DNA of 64,000 nucleotides from Leidyana gryllorum EB-2025a (Eukaryota > Apicomplexa): positions 62,001 to 126,000 of the forward strand of contig JBLWGC010000043.1 of NCBI GenBank assembly GCA_048772705.1, given 5' to 3'. Below the pieces are notes generated by a model. That model was not told the DNA's origin, did no database searches, and saw only the letters and a program-made list of their open reading frames with translations. Each line of letters starts with the position of its first letter. The stretch's first letter is position 1. The position numbers and the translations under genes were made by a program. Shown in pieces: positions 44,303-56,430 of this stretch.

Positions 44303-44656
44303 AGACCTTCCATAATTTGTTGCCACATCTCGGAGATAAACCTGGGGTCTCTATCTGATATTATCTTCTCTGGGATGCCGTGTATTTTGACTATGTTGTC
44401 GATGAATAGTCTTGCGGCTTCTGCGGCTGGTGGAACAGGTTCGCAAATTTGTCCACTATCCATCCCTGGTCTCTGGGTATCTTGAGATTGAGGGCGTCGG
44501 TGTGTTCCTGTGGTCCTGAGTGTATGTTGTAGCAACCGGTGAGAGTACATTTCTCCACCACTGGTTATTCCTTCTGTATTGCATCCTACATGTCTAGGCC
44601 AGTAAGTCTTGTGATGTGGGGTTGTAAGTAGTCGGTCTAGTACCACTCTGACATGC

Positions 44657-45580
44657 TCAGTATGCTCTTCTTCTGACTGAGAATAAATGAGGATGTCGTC
44701 CAAGTATACGAAGGCGAATACTCCTATGATGCCCTCCAGAACCTTCTGCATCAGTGCCATGAATGTTGATGGTGCGTTGCACAGACCATTTGGCATGGCT
44801 ACCCATTCGTAGATTCCCCATGGTGTTGCGAACGCTGTTAGGTGTCGACTGTCCGGTTCTACTTGAATCTGATAGTATCCTGATTTTCAGGTCGATGAGC
44901 GAGAACACAGTGGCTCCTCGGAGCCCAGATAGGCCATCCTCCATCCTGGGTATATTGGGTGCAAGTCGCCGAGTGGCAGCATTCAGACTTCGATAATCAC
45001 ATACTAATCGGGGGATATTAGTATCCTTCTTGGGTACGAACATGCATGGTGCTGCCCATTCTGATTGGCTCGGAACGATCAGTCCTTCGTCGAGTAATTC
45101 ACCGATTTGGCCCCTCATTTCGTTAAGCCACTTCTGTGGTATCCGACATGGTGTTTTAGCCACGGGTGTTTGGTTGGGGTTGATAAGTTGGATCCTGTGG
45201 TTGTGGTTCTTCCTGTTTGGTGGGGGTGGGAGTTTATCCGCGAAGATGTGACTGTATTCTCGGATTATCCATTGAGCGTTCTGTGCTGTGTTGTATGCAA
45301 CTTGCATTGCTGTTAGATAATTCAACCACTGATCGATTGCGTGGATGGATGCGTCCGTAGTCAGGTGTAGTTCGCTTGCATCCGGGTTGGGGTACCACAG
45401 TTCAGGTGAGTCAACCAGCTCTGCTTTGAGTTGGTTCCATGCATGTGTGATTTCATCTGTTTTTGTGATGGCATCGGCTGGGCGTTTCAATCCGTCCATC
45501 GTCGTTCGTAGGATTTGTAGGATCGATCGGTTGGCGCGTTCCGTGAGCCCGTTGGATTGTGGTCGGTATGTCGTTGTCAT
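44657..45580 (-). pseudogene. chimeric integrase/RNase H/RT frame, array unit 1
   Basis: A 307-codon frame begins in integrase (TTTYRPQSNGLTERANRSI), jumps to the RNase H start (LKRPADAITK, LHLTTDASIHAI), back to integrase (DQWLNYLTAMQVAYNTA), then the pre-RT linker ([13 protein letters not shown]) and RT (CMFVPKKDTN, VCDYRSLN). It leaves frame after FSLIDLK because of an extra A; the YLDD part follows in another frame (44299-44796). It cannot make a working enzyme. Similar frames recur in the later units. Confidence 0.85.
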
Positions 45581-45950
45581 AGCTAAGTTGGTTCATAGAC
45601 CTTCCATAATTTGTTGCCACATCTCGGAGATAAACCTGGGGTCTCTATCTGATATTATCTTCTCTGGGATGCCGTGTATTTTGACTATGTTGTCGATGAA
45701 TAGTCTTGCGGCTTCTGCGGCTGGTGGAACAGGTTCGCAAATTTGTCCACTATCCATCCCTGGTCTCTGTGTATCTTGAGATTGAGGGCGTCGGTGTGTT
45801 CCTGTGGTCCTGAGTGTATGTTGTAGCAACCGGTGAGAGTACATTTCTCCACCACTGGTTATTCCTTCTGTATTGCATCCTACATGTCTAGGCCAGTAAG
45901 TCTTGTGATGTGGGGTTGTAAGTAGTCGGTCTAGTACCACTCTGACATGC

Positions 45951-46874
45951 TCAGTATGCTCTTCTTCTGACTGAGAATAAATGAGGATGTCGTCCAAGTA
46001 TACGAAGGCGAATACTCCTATGATGCCCTCCAGAACCTTCTGCATCAGTGCCATGAATGTTGATGGTGCGTTGCACAGACCATTTGGCATGGCTACCCAT
46101 TCGTAGATTCCCCATGGTGTTGCGAACGCTGTTAGGTGTCGACTGTCCGGTTCTACTTGAATCTGATAGTATCCTGATTTTCAGGTCGATGAGCGAGAAC
46201 ACAGTGGCTCCTCGGAGCCCAGATAGGCCATCCTCCATCCTGGGTATATTGGGTGCAAGTCGCCGAGTGGCAGCATTCAGACTTCGATAATCACATACTA
46301 ATCGGGGGATATTAGTATCCTTCTTGGGTACGAACATGCATGGTGCTGCCCATTCTGATTGGCTCGGAACGATCAGTCCTTCGTCGAGTAATTCACCGAT
46401 TTGGCCCCTCATTTCGTTAAGCCACTTCTGTGGTATCCGACATGGTGTTTTAGCCACGGGTGTTTGGTTGGGGTTGATAAGTTGGATCCTGTGGTTGTGG
46501 TTCTTCCTGTTTGGTGGGGGTGGGAGTTTATCCGCGAAGATGTGACTGTATTCTCGGATTATCCATTGAGCGTTCTGTGCTGTGTTGTATGCAACTTCCA
46601 TTGCTGTTAGATAATTCAACCACTGATCGATTGCGTGGATGGATGCGTCCGTAGTCAGGTGTAGTTCGCTTGCATCCGGGTTGGGGTACCACAGTTCAGG
46701 TGAGTCAACCAGCTCTGCTTTGAGTTGGTTCCATGCATGTGTGATTTCATCTGTTTTTGTGATGGCATCGGCTGGGCGTTTCAATCCGTCCATCGTCGTT
46801 CGTAGGATTTGTAGGATCGATCGGTTGGCGCGTTCCGTGAGCCCGTTGGATTGTGGTCGGTATGTCGTTGTCAT
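45951..46874 (-). pseudogene. chimeric pol frame, array unit 2
   Basis: Same as unit 1 but with TAMEVAYN in place of TAMQVAYN. The YLDD part is at 45593-46090. Confidence 0.85.
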
Positions 46875-47244
46875 AGCTAAGTTGGTTCATAGACCTTCCA
46901 TAATTTGTTGCCACATCTCGGAGATAAACCTGGGGTCTCTATCTGATATTATCTTCTCTGGGATGCCGTGTATTTTGACTATGTTGTCGATGAATAGTCT
47001 TGCGGCTTCTGCGGCTGGTGGAACAGGTTCGCAAATTTGTCCACTATCCATCCCTGGTCTCTGTGTATCTTGAGATTGAGGGCGTCGGTGTGTTCCTGTG
47101 GTCCTGAGTGTATGTTGTAGCAACCGGTGAGAGTACATTTCTCCACCACTGGTTATTCCTTCTGTATTGCATCCTACATGTCTAGGCCAGTAAGTCTTGT
47201 GATGTGGGGTTGTAAGTAGTCGGTCTAGTACCACTCTGACATGC

Positions 47245-48168
47245 TCAGTATGCTCTTCTTCTGACTGAGAATAAATGAGGATGTCGTCCAAGTATACGAA
47301 GGCGAATACTCCTATGATGCCCTCCAGAACCTTCTGCATCAGTGCCATGAATGTTGATGGTGCGTTGCACAGACCATTTGGCATGGCTACCCATTCGTAG
47401 ATTCCCCATGGTGTTGCGAACGCTGTTAGGTGTCGACTGTCCGGTTCTACTTGAATCTGATAGTATCCTGATTTTCAGGTCGATGAGCGAGAACACAGTG
47501 GCTCCTCGGAGCCCAGATAGGCCATCCTCCATCCTGGGTATATTGGGTGCAAGTCGCCGAGTGGCAGCATTCAGACTTCGATAATCACATACTAATCGGG
47601 GGATATTAGTATCCTTCTTGGGTACGAACATGCATGGTGCTGCCCATTCTGATTGGCTCGGAACGATCAGTCCTTCGTCGAGTAATTCACCGATTTGGCC
47701 CCTCATTTCGTTAAGCCACTTCTGTGGTATCCGACATGGTGTTTTAGCCACGGGTGTTTGGTTGGGGTTGATAAGTTGGATCCTGTGGTTGTGGTTCTTC
47801 CTGTTTGGTGGGGGTGGGAGTTTATCCGCGAAGATGTGACTGTATTCTCGGATTATCCATTGAGCGTTCTGTGCTGTGTTGTATGCAACTTGCATTGCTG
47901 TTAGATAATTCAACCACTGATCGATTGCGTGGATGGATGCGTCCGTAGTCAGGTGTAGTTCGCTTGCATCCGGGTTGGGGTACCACAGTTCAGGTGAGTC
48001 AACCAGCTCTGCTTTGAGTTGGTTCCATGCATGTGTGATTTCATCTGTTTTTGTGATGGCATCGGCTGGGCGTTTCAATCCGTCCATCGTCGTTCGTAGG
48101 ATTTGTAGGATCGATCGGTTGGCGCGTTCCGTGAGCCCGTTGGATTGTGGTCGGTATGTCGTTGTCAT
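47245..48168 (-). pseudogene. chimeric pol frame, array unit 3
   Basis: Same layout; carries the TAMQ variant like unit 1. The YLDD part is at 46887-47384. Confidence 0.85.
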
Positions 48169-48538
48169 AGCTAAGTTGGTTCATAGACCTTCCATAATTT
48201 GTTGCCACATCTCGGAGATAAACCTGGGGTCTCTATCTGATATTATCTTCTCTGGGATGCCGTGTATTTTGACTATGTTGTCGATGAATAGTCTTGCGGC
48301 TTCTGCGGCTGGTGGAACAGGTTCGCAAATTTGTCCACTATCCATCCCTGGTCTCTGTGTATCTTGAGATTGAGGGCGTCGGTGTGTTCCTGTGGTCCTG
48401 AGTGTATGTTGTAGCAACCGGTGAGAGTACATTTCTCCACCACTGGTTATTCCTTCTGTATTGCATCCTACATGTCTAGGCCAGTAAGTCTTGTGATGTG
48501 GGGTTGTAAGTAGTCGGTCTAGTACCACTCTGACATGC

Positions 48539-49462
48539 TCAGTATGCTCTTCTTCTGACTGAGAATAAATGAGGATGTCGTCCAAGTATACGAAGGCGAA
48601 TACTCCTATGATGCCCTCCAGAACCTTCTGCATCAGTGCCATGAATGTTGATGGTGCGTTGCACAGACCATTTGGCATGGCTACCCATTCGTAGATTCCC
48701 CATGGTGTTGCGAACGCTGTTAGGTGTCGACTGTCCGGTTCTACTTGAATCTGATAGTATCCTGATTTTCAGGTCGATGAGCGAGAACACAGTGGCTCCT
48801 CGGAGCCCAGATAGGCCATCCTCCATCCTGGGTATATTGGGTGCAAGTCGCCGAGTGGCAGCATTCAGACTTCGATAATCACATACTAATCGGGGGATAT
48901 TAGTATCCTTCTTGGGTACGAACATGCATGGTGCTGCCCATTCTGATTGGCTCGGAACGATCAGTCCTTCGTCGAGTAATTCACCGATTTGGCCCCTCAT
49001 TTCGTTAAGCCACTTCTGTGGTATCCGACATGGTGTTTTAGCCACGGGTGTTTGGTTGGGGTTGATAAGTTGGATCCTGTGGTTGTGGTTCTTCCTGTTT
49101 GGTGGGGGTGGGAGTTTATCCGCGAAGATGTGACTGTATTCTCGGATTATCCATTGAGCGTTCTGTGCTGTGTTGTATGCAACTTCCATTGCTGTTAGAT
49201 AATTCAACCACTGATCGATTGCGTGGATGGATGCGTCCGTAGTCAGGTGTAGTTCGCTTGCATCCGGGTTGGGGTACCACAGTTCAGGTGAGTCAACCAG
49301 CTCTGCTTTGAGTTGGTTCCATGCATGTGTGATTTCATCTGTTTTTGTGATGGCATCGGCTGGGCGTTTCAATCCGTCCATCGTCGTTCGTAGGATTTGT
49401 AGGATCGATCGGTTGGCGCGTTCCGTGAGCCCGTTGGATTGTGGTCGGTATGTCGTTGTCAT
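48539..49462 (-). pseudogene. chimeric pol frame, array unit 4
   Basis: Same layout with the TAME variant. The YLDD part is at 48181-48678. Confidence 0.85.
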
Positions 49463-49832
49463 AGCTAAGTTGGTTCATAGACCTTCCATAATTTGTTGCC
49501 ACATCTCGGAGATAAACCTGGGGTCTCTATCTGATATTATCTTCTCTGGGATGCCGTGTATTTTGACTATGTTGTCGATGAATAGTCTTGCGGCTTCTGC
49601 GGCTGGTGGAACAGGTTCGCAAATTTGTCCACTATCCATCCCTGGTCTCTGTGTATCTTGAGATTGAGGGCGTCGGTGTGTTCCTGTGGTCCTGAGTGTA
49701 TGTTGTAGCAACCGGTGAGAGTACATTTCTCCACCACTGGTTATTCCTTCTGTATTGCATCCTACATGTCTAGGCCAGTAAGTCTTGTGATGTGGGGTTG
49801 TAAGTAGTCGGTCTAGTACCACTCTGACATGC

Positions 49833-50760
49833 TCAGTATGCTCTTCTTCTGACTGAGAATAAATGAGGATGTCGTCCAAGTATACGAAGGCGAATACTCC
49901 TATGATGCCCTCCAGAACCTTCTGCATCAGTGCCATGAATGTTGATGGTGCGTTGCACAGACCATTTGGCATGGCTACCCATTCGTAGATTCCCCATGGT
50001 GTTGCGAACGCTGTTAGGTGTCGACTGTCCGGTTCTACTTGAATCTGATAGTATCCTGATTTTCAGGTCGATGAGCGAGAACACAGTGGCTCCTCGGAGC
50101 CCAGATAGGCCATCCTCCATCCTGGGTATATTGGGTGCAAGTCGCCGAGTGGCAGCATTCAGACTTCGATAATCACATACTAATCGGGGGATATTAGTAT
50201 CCTTCTTGGGTACGAACATGCATGGTGCTGCCCATTCTGATTGGCTCGGAACGATCAGTCAGTCCTTCGTCGAGTAATTCACCGATTTGGCCCCTCATTT
50301 CGTTAAGCCACTTCTGTGGTATCCGACATGGTGTTTTAGCCACGGGTGTTTGGTTGGGGTTGATAAGTTGGATCCTGTGGTTGTGGTTCTTCCTGTTTGG
50401 TGGGGGTGGGAGTTTATCCGCGAAGATGTGACTGTATTCTCGGATTATCCATTGAGCGTTCTGTGCTGTGTTGTATGCAACTTCCATTGCTGTTAGATAA
50501 TTCAACCACTGATCGATTGCGTGGATGGATGCGTCCGTAGTCAGGTGTAGTTCGCTTGCATCCGGGTTGGGGTACCACAGTTCAGGTGAGTCAACCAGCT
50601 CTGCTTTGAGTTGGTTCCATGCATGTGTGATTTCATCTGTTTTTGTGATGGCATCGGCTGGGCGTTTCAATCCGTCCATCGTCGTTCGTAGGATTTGTAG
50701 GATCGATCGGTTGGCGCGTTCCGTGAGCCCGTTGGATTGTGGTCGGTATGTCGTTGTCAT
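49833..50760 (-). pseudogene. chimeric pol frame, array unit 5, split by 4-bp insertion
   Basis: A CAGT duplication near 50,258-50,265 shifts the frame, dividing the 307-codon frame into 50194-50760 and 49833-50219. The unit is 1,298 bp for this reason. Confidence 0.85.
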
Positions 50761-51132
50761 AGCTAAGTTGGTTCATAGACCTTCCATAATTTGTTGCCAC
50801 ATCTCGGAGATGAACCTAGGGTCTCTATCTGATATTATCTTCTCTGGGATGCCGTGTATTTTGACTATGTTGTCGATGAATAGTCTTGCGGCTTCTGCGG
50901 CTGGTGGAACAGGTTCGCAAATTTGTCCACTATCCATCCCTGGTCTCTGGGTATCTTGAGATTGAGGGCGTCGGTGTGTTCCTGTGGTCCTGAGTGTATG
51001 TTGTAGCAACCGGTGAGAGTACATTTCTCCACCACTGTGGTTATTCCTTCTGTATTGCATCCTACATGTCTAGGCCAGTAAGTCTTGTGATGTGGGGTTG
51101 TAAGTAGTCGGTCTAGTACCACTCTGACATGC

Positions 51133-51714
51133 TCAGTATGCTCTTCTTCTGACTGAGAATAAATGAGGATGTCGTCCAAGTATACGAAGGCGAATACTCC
51201 TATGATGCCCTCCAGAACCTTCTGCATCAGTGCCATGAATGTTGATGGTGCGTTGCACAGACCATTTGGCATGGCTACCCATTCGTAGATTCCCCATGGT
51301 GTTGCGAACGCTGTTAGGTGTCGACTGTCCGGTTCTACTTGAATCTGATAGTATCCTGATTTTCAGGTCGATGAGCGAGAACACAGTGGCTCCTCGGAGC
51401 CCAGATAGGCCATCCTCCATCCTGGGTATATTGGGTGCAAGTCGCCGAGTGGCAGCATTCAGACTTCGATAATCACATACTAATCGGGGGATATTAGTAT
51501 CCTTCTTGGGTACGAACATGCATGGTGCTGCCCATTCTGATTGGCTCGGAACGATCAGTCCTTCGTCGAGTAATTCACCGATTTGGCCCCTCATTTCGTT
51601 AAGCCACTTCTGTGGTATCCGACATGGTGTTTTAGCCACGGGTGTTTGGTTGGGGTTGATAAGTTGGATCCTGTGGTTGTGGTTCTTCCTGTTTGGTGGG
51701 GGTGGGAGTTTCAC
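51133..51714 (-). pseudogene. chimeric pol frame, array unit 6 (short)
   Basis: Lacks the RNase H piece; the pre-RT linker and RT are preserved. Joins AGTTTCACTGATCATTAACG at its right side, a different junction from units 1-5. Confidence 0.82.
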
Positions 51715-52585
51715 TGATCATTAACGCCGTCCATCGTCGTTCGTAGGATTTGTAGGATCGATCGGTTGGCGCGTTCCGTGAGCCCGTTGGATTGTGGTCG
51801 GTGTGTCGTTGTCATAGCTAAGTTGGTTCCTAGACCTTCCATAATTTGTTGCCACATCTCGGAGATAAACATGGGGTCTCTATCTGATATTATCTTCTCT
51901 GGGATGCCGTGTGTTTTGACTATGTTGTCGATGAATAGTCTTGCGGCTTCTGCGGCTGTGATGTTCTTGGTACATGGGGTAAGTCTAATGCGCCTGCTTG
52001 CTCGGTCCACAACAACCTTCTGACTGAGAATAAATGAGGATGTCGTCCAAGTATACGAAGGCGAATACTCCTATGATGCCCTCCAGAACCTTCTGCATCA
52101 GTGCCATGAATGTTGATGGTGCGTTGCACAGACCATTTGGCATGGCTACCCATTCGTAGATTCCCCATGGTGTTGCGAACGCTGTTAGGTGTCGACTGTC
52201 CGGTTCTACTTGAATCTGATAGTATCCTGATTTTCAGGTCGATGAGCGAGAACACAGTGGCTCCTCGGAGCCCAGATAGGCCATCCTCCATCCTGGGTAT
52301 ATTGGGTGCAAGTCGCCGAGTGGCAGCATTCAGACTTCGATAATCACATACTAATCGGGGGATATTAGTATCCTTCTTGGGTACGAACATGCATGGTGCT
52401 GCCCATTCTGATTGGCTCGGAACGATCAGTCCTTCGTCGAGTAATTCACCGATTTGGCCCCTCATTTCGTTAAGCCACTTCTGTGGTATCCGACATGGTG
52501 TTTTAGCCACGGGTGTTTGGTTGGGGTTGATAAGTTGGATCCTGTGGTTGTGGTTCTTCCTGTTTGGTGGGGGTGGGAGTTTCAC
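51711..52585 (-). pseudogene. chimeric pol frames, array unit 7 (871 bp)
   Basis: Integrase (51711-52010, MDRASRRIRLTPCTKNITAA) and RT (51920-52585) are fused in reverse order after deletion of the protease-RT linker. Unit 8's neighbour junction is identical, showing duplication of the deleted form. Confidence 0.82.
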
Positions 52586-52790
52586 TGATCATTAACGCCG
52601 TCCATCGTCGTTCGTAGGATTTGTAGGATCGATCGGTTGGCGCGTTCCGTGAGCCCGTTGGATTGTGGTCGGTGTGTCGTTGTCATAGCTAAGTTGGTTC
52701 CTAGACCTTCCATAATTTGTTGCCACATCTCGGAGATAAACATGGGGTCTCTATCTGATATTATCTTCTCTGGGATGCCGTGTGTTTTGA

Positions 52791-53948
52791 CTATGTTGTC
52801 GATGAATAGTCTTGCGGCTTCTGCGGCTGTGATGTTCTTGGTACATGGGGTAAGTCTAATGCGCCTGCTTGCTCGGTCCACAACAACCTTCTGACTGAGA
52901 ATAAATGAGGATGTCGTCCAAGTATACGAAGGCGAATACTCCTATGATGCCCTCCAGAACCTTCTGCATCAGTGCCATGAATGTTGATGGTGCGTTGCAC
53001 AGACCATTTGGCATGGCTACCCATTCGTAGATTCCCCATGGTGTTGCGAACGCTGTTAGGTGTCGACTGTCCGGTTCTACTTGAATCTGATAGTATCCTG
53101 ATTTTCAGGTCGATGAGCGAGAACACAGTGGCTCCTCGGAGCCCAGATAGGCCATCCTCCATCCTGGGTATATTGGGTGCAAGTCGCCGAGTGGCAGCAT
53201 TCAGACTTCGATAATCACATACTAATCGGGGGATATTAGTATCCTTCTTGGGTACGAACATGCATGGTGCTGCCCATTCTGATTGGCTCGGAACGATCAG
53301 TCCTTCGTCGAGTAATTCACCGATTTGGCCCCTCATTTCGTTAAGCCACTTCTGTGGTATCCGACATGGTGTTTTAGCCACGGGTGTTTGGTTGGGGTTG
53401 ATAAGTTGGATCCTGTGGTTGTGGTTCTTCCTGTTTGGTGGGGGTGGGAGTTTATCCGCGAAGATGTGACTGTATTCTCGGATTATCCATTGAGCGTTCT
53501 GTGCTGTGTTGTATGCAACTTCCATTGCTGTTAGATAATTCAACCACTGATCATTAACGCCGTCCATCGTCGTTCGTAGGATTTGTAGGATCGATCGGTT
53601 GGCGCGTTCCGTGAGCCCGTTGGATTGTGGTCGGTATGTCGTTGTCATAGCTAAGTTGGTTCCTAGACCTTCCATAATTTGTTGCCACATCTCGGAGATA
53701 AACATGGGGTCTCTATCTGATATTATCTTCTCTGGGATGCCGTGTGTTTTGACTATGTTGTCGATGAATAGTCTTGCGGCTTCTGCGGCTGGTGGAACAG
53801 GTTCGCAAATTTGTCCACTATCCATCCCTGGTCTCTGGGTATCTTGAGATTGAGGGCGTCGGTGTGTTCCTGTGGTCCTGAGTGTATGTTGTAGCAACCG
53901 GTGAGAGTACATTTCTCCACCACTGTGGTTATTCCTTCTGTATTGCAT
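52791..53948 (-). pseudogene. 385-codon integrase-to-RT fusion frame, array unit 8
   Basis: The longest frame in the array: protease-RT linker, integrase core without the TGA of the other units (MEGLGTNLAMTTTYRP), then pre-RT linker and RT. The domain order is inverted relative to a real pol and the RT is frameshifted before its catalytic box, so activity is not expected. Confidence 0.8.
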
Positions 53949-54020
53949 CCTACATGTCTAGGCCAGTAAGTCTTGTGATGTGGGGTTGTAAGTAGTCGGT
54001 CTAGTACCACTCTGACATGC

Positions 54021-54809
54021 TCAGTATGCTCTTCTTCTGACTGAGAATAAATGAGGATGTCGTCCAAGTATACGAAGGCGAATACTCCTATGATGCCCTC
54101 CAGAACCTTCTGCATCAGTGCCATGAATGTTGATGGTGCGTTGCACAGACCATTTGGCATGGCTACCCATTCGTAGATTCCCCATGGTGTTGCGAACGCT
54201 GTTAGGCCACTTCTGTGGTATCCGACATGGTGTTTTAGCCACGGGTGTTTGGTTGGGGTTGATAAGTTGGATCCTGTGGTTGTGGTTCTTCCTGTTTGGT
54301 GGGGGTGGGAGTTTATCCGCGAAGATGTGACTGTATTCTCGGATTATCCATTGAGCGTTCTGTGCTGTGTTGTATGCAACTTCCATTGCTGTTAGATAAT
54401 TCAACCACTGATCATTAACGCCGTCCATCGTCGTTCGTAGGATTTGTAGGATCGATCGGTTGGCGCGTTCCGTGAGCCCGTTGGATTGTGGTCGGTATGT
54501 CGTTGTTATAGCTAAGTTGGTTCCTAGACCTTCCATAATTTGTTGCCACATCTCGGAGATAAACATGGGGTCTCTATCTGATATTATCTTCTCTGGGATG
54601 CCGTGTGTTTTGACTATGTTGTCGATGAATAGTCTTGCGGCTTCTGCGGCTGGTGGAACAGGTTCGCAAATTTGTCCACTATCCATCCCTGGTCTCTGGG
54701 TATCTTGAGATTGAGGGCGTCGGTGTGTTCCTGTGGTCCTGAGTGTATGTTGTAGCAACCGGTGAGAGTACATTTCTCCACCACTGTGGTTATTCCTTCT
54801 GTATTGCAT
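54021..54809 (-). pseudogene. chimeric pol frame, array unit 9 (RT deletion)
   Basis: Integrase fused to the linker, then a deletion removes most of the RT fingers ([13 protein letters not shown] junction). Confidence 0.8.
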
Positions 54810-54881
54810 CCTACATGTCTAGGCCAGTAAGTCTTGTGATGTGGGGTTGTAAGTAGTCGGTCTAGTACCACTCTGACATGC

Positions 54882-55805
54882 TCAGTATGCTCTTCTTCTG
54901 ACTGAGAATAAATGAGGATGTCGTCCAAGTATACGAAGGCGAATACTCCTATGATGCCCTCCAGAACCTTCTGCATCAGTGCCATGAATGTTGATGGTGC
55001 GTTGCACAGACCATTTGGCATGGCTACCCATTCGTAGATTCCCCATGGTGTTGCGAACGCTGTTAGGTGTCGACTGTCCGGTTCTACTTGAATCTGATAG
55101 TATCCTGATTTTCAGGTCGATGAGCGAGAACACAGTGGCTCCTCGGAGCCCAGATAGGCCATCCTCCATCCTGGGTATATTGGGTGCAAGTCGCCGAGTG
55201 GCAGCATTCAGACTTCGATAATCACATACTAATCGGGGGATATTAGTATCCTTCTTGGGTACGAACATGCATGGTGCTGCCCATTCTGATTGGCTCGGAA
55301 CGATCAGTCCTTCGTCGAGTAATTCACCGATTTGGCCCCTCATTTCGTTAAGCCACTTCTGTGGTATCCGACATGGTGTTTTAGCCACGGGTGTTTGGTT
55401 GGGGTTGATAAGTTGGATCCTGTGGTTGTGGTTCTTCCTGTTTGGTGGGGGTGGGAGTTTATCCGCGAAGATGTGACTGTATTCTCGGATTATCCATTGA
55501 GCGTTCTGTGCTGTGTTGTATGCAACTTCCATTGCTGTTAGATAATTCAACCACTGATCGATTGCGTGGATGGATGCGTCCGTAGTCAGGTGTAGTTCGC
55601 TTGCATCCGGGTTGGGGTACCACAGTTCAGGTGAGTCAACCAGCTCTGCTTTGAGTTGGTTCCATGCATGTGTGATTTCATCTGTTTTTGTGATGGCATC
55701 GGCTGGGCGTTTCAATCCGTCCATCGTCGTTCGTAGGATTTGTAGGATCGATCGGTTGGCGCGTTCCGTGAGCCCGTTGGATTGTGGTCGGTATGTCGTT
55801 GTCAT
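54882..55805 (-). pseudogene. chimeric pol frame, array unit 10
   Basis: Again the full 307-codon layout as in units 2 and 4. The YLDD frame is at 54614-55021. Confidence 0.85.
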
Positions 55806-56106
55806 AGCTAAGTTGGTTCATAGACCTTCCATAATTTGTTGCCACATCTCGGAGATGAACCTAGGGTCTCTATCTGATATTATCTTCTCTGGGATGCCGT
55901 GTATTTTGACTATGTTGTCGATGAATAGTCTTGCGGCTTCTGCGGCTGGTGGAACAGGTTCGCAAATTTGTCCACTATCCATCCCTGGTCTCTGGGTATC
56001 TTGAGATTGAGGGCGTCGGTGTGTTCCTGTGGTGATGAGTGTATGTTGTAGCAACCGGTGAGAGTACATTTCTCCACCACTGTGGTTATTCCTTCTGTAT
56101 TGCATC

Positions 56107-56430
56107 CTACATGTCTAGGCCAGTAAGTCTTGTGATGTGGGGTTGTAAGTGAATGTGTTGTGCTTGGTTGGTGACCAAAACTACTTCGCATTGCCCCAGG
56201 GTTTCGGCCGTTCCGATTCCCCCAATCGTGATGCGAATCTGTTTTGAGACCGGTATGTCGAGTCTCTGTGCTGTTGTGCTGTCGATGAGATCCGTGTCTG
56301 CTCCGCTATCCACGAGTATTATAACCGGTTTGTATGCTCCGTCCTTCAGGATTTGCCACCGCACTATTGCGCCGGAGGCTTGTCGTCTTGTGGGTCGTGC
56401 CAGCCAAACGGAGTAGGTCAGTCCCTCCTC
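56107..56430 (-). CDS. aspartic protease of element C family, copy 1
   Basis: Open from upstream of 56430 in the +1 frame relative to gag; the ATG-started part is 56107-56364. The active-site region is IILVDSGADTDLIDSTTAQR followed by an IGGIG flap-like stretch. It stops at TAG just after LTGLDM, so protease is separated from RT. It overlaps the gag 3' end by more than 100 nt. Confidence 0.78.
   Translation of the reverse strand, partial: EEGLTYSVWLARPTRRQASGAIVRWQILKDGAYKPVIILVDSGADTDLIDSTTAQRLDIPVSKQIRITIGGIGTAETLGQCEVVLVTNQAQHIHLQPHITRLTGLDM

Larger units (their letters stand above)
44303..55821 (-). repeat. tandem array of scrambled Ty3/gypsy pol (basic unit 1,294 bp)
   Basis: Taking AGACCTTCCATAATTTG as unit start, units begin at 44303, 45597, 46891, 48185, 49479, 50777, 51832, 52703, 53665, 54526 and 55822, giving lengths 1294 four times, then 1298, 1055, 871, 962, 861 and 1296. 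Each full unit, read on the minus strand, joins integrase, RNase H start, integrase again, pre-RT linker, RT and protease-RT linker pieces out of their normal order. Longer units share a TGA in integrase and all RT-bearing full units share an extra A in RT. Confidence 0.92.

Noticed and set aside
44763-56004. Recurrent plus-strand frames of 69-144 codons across the array
   Set aside because: They are antisense shadows of the RT, RNase H and integrase pieces on the minus strand.
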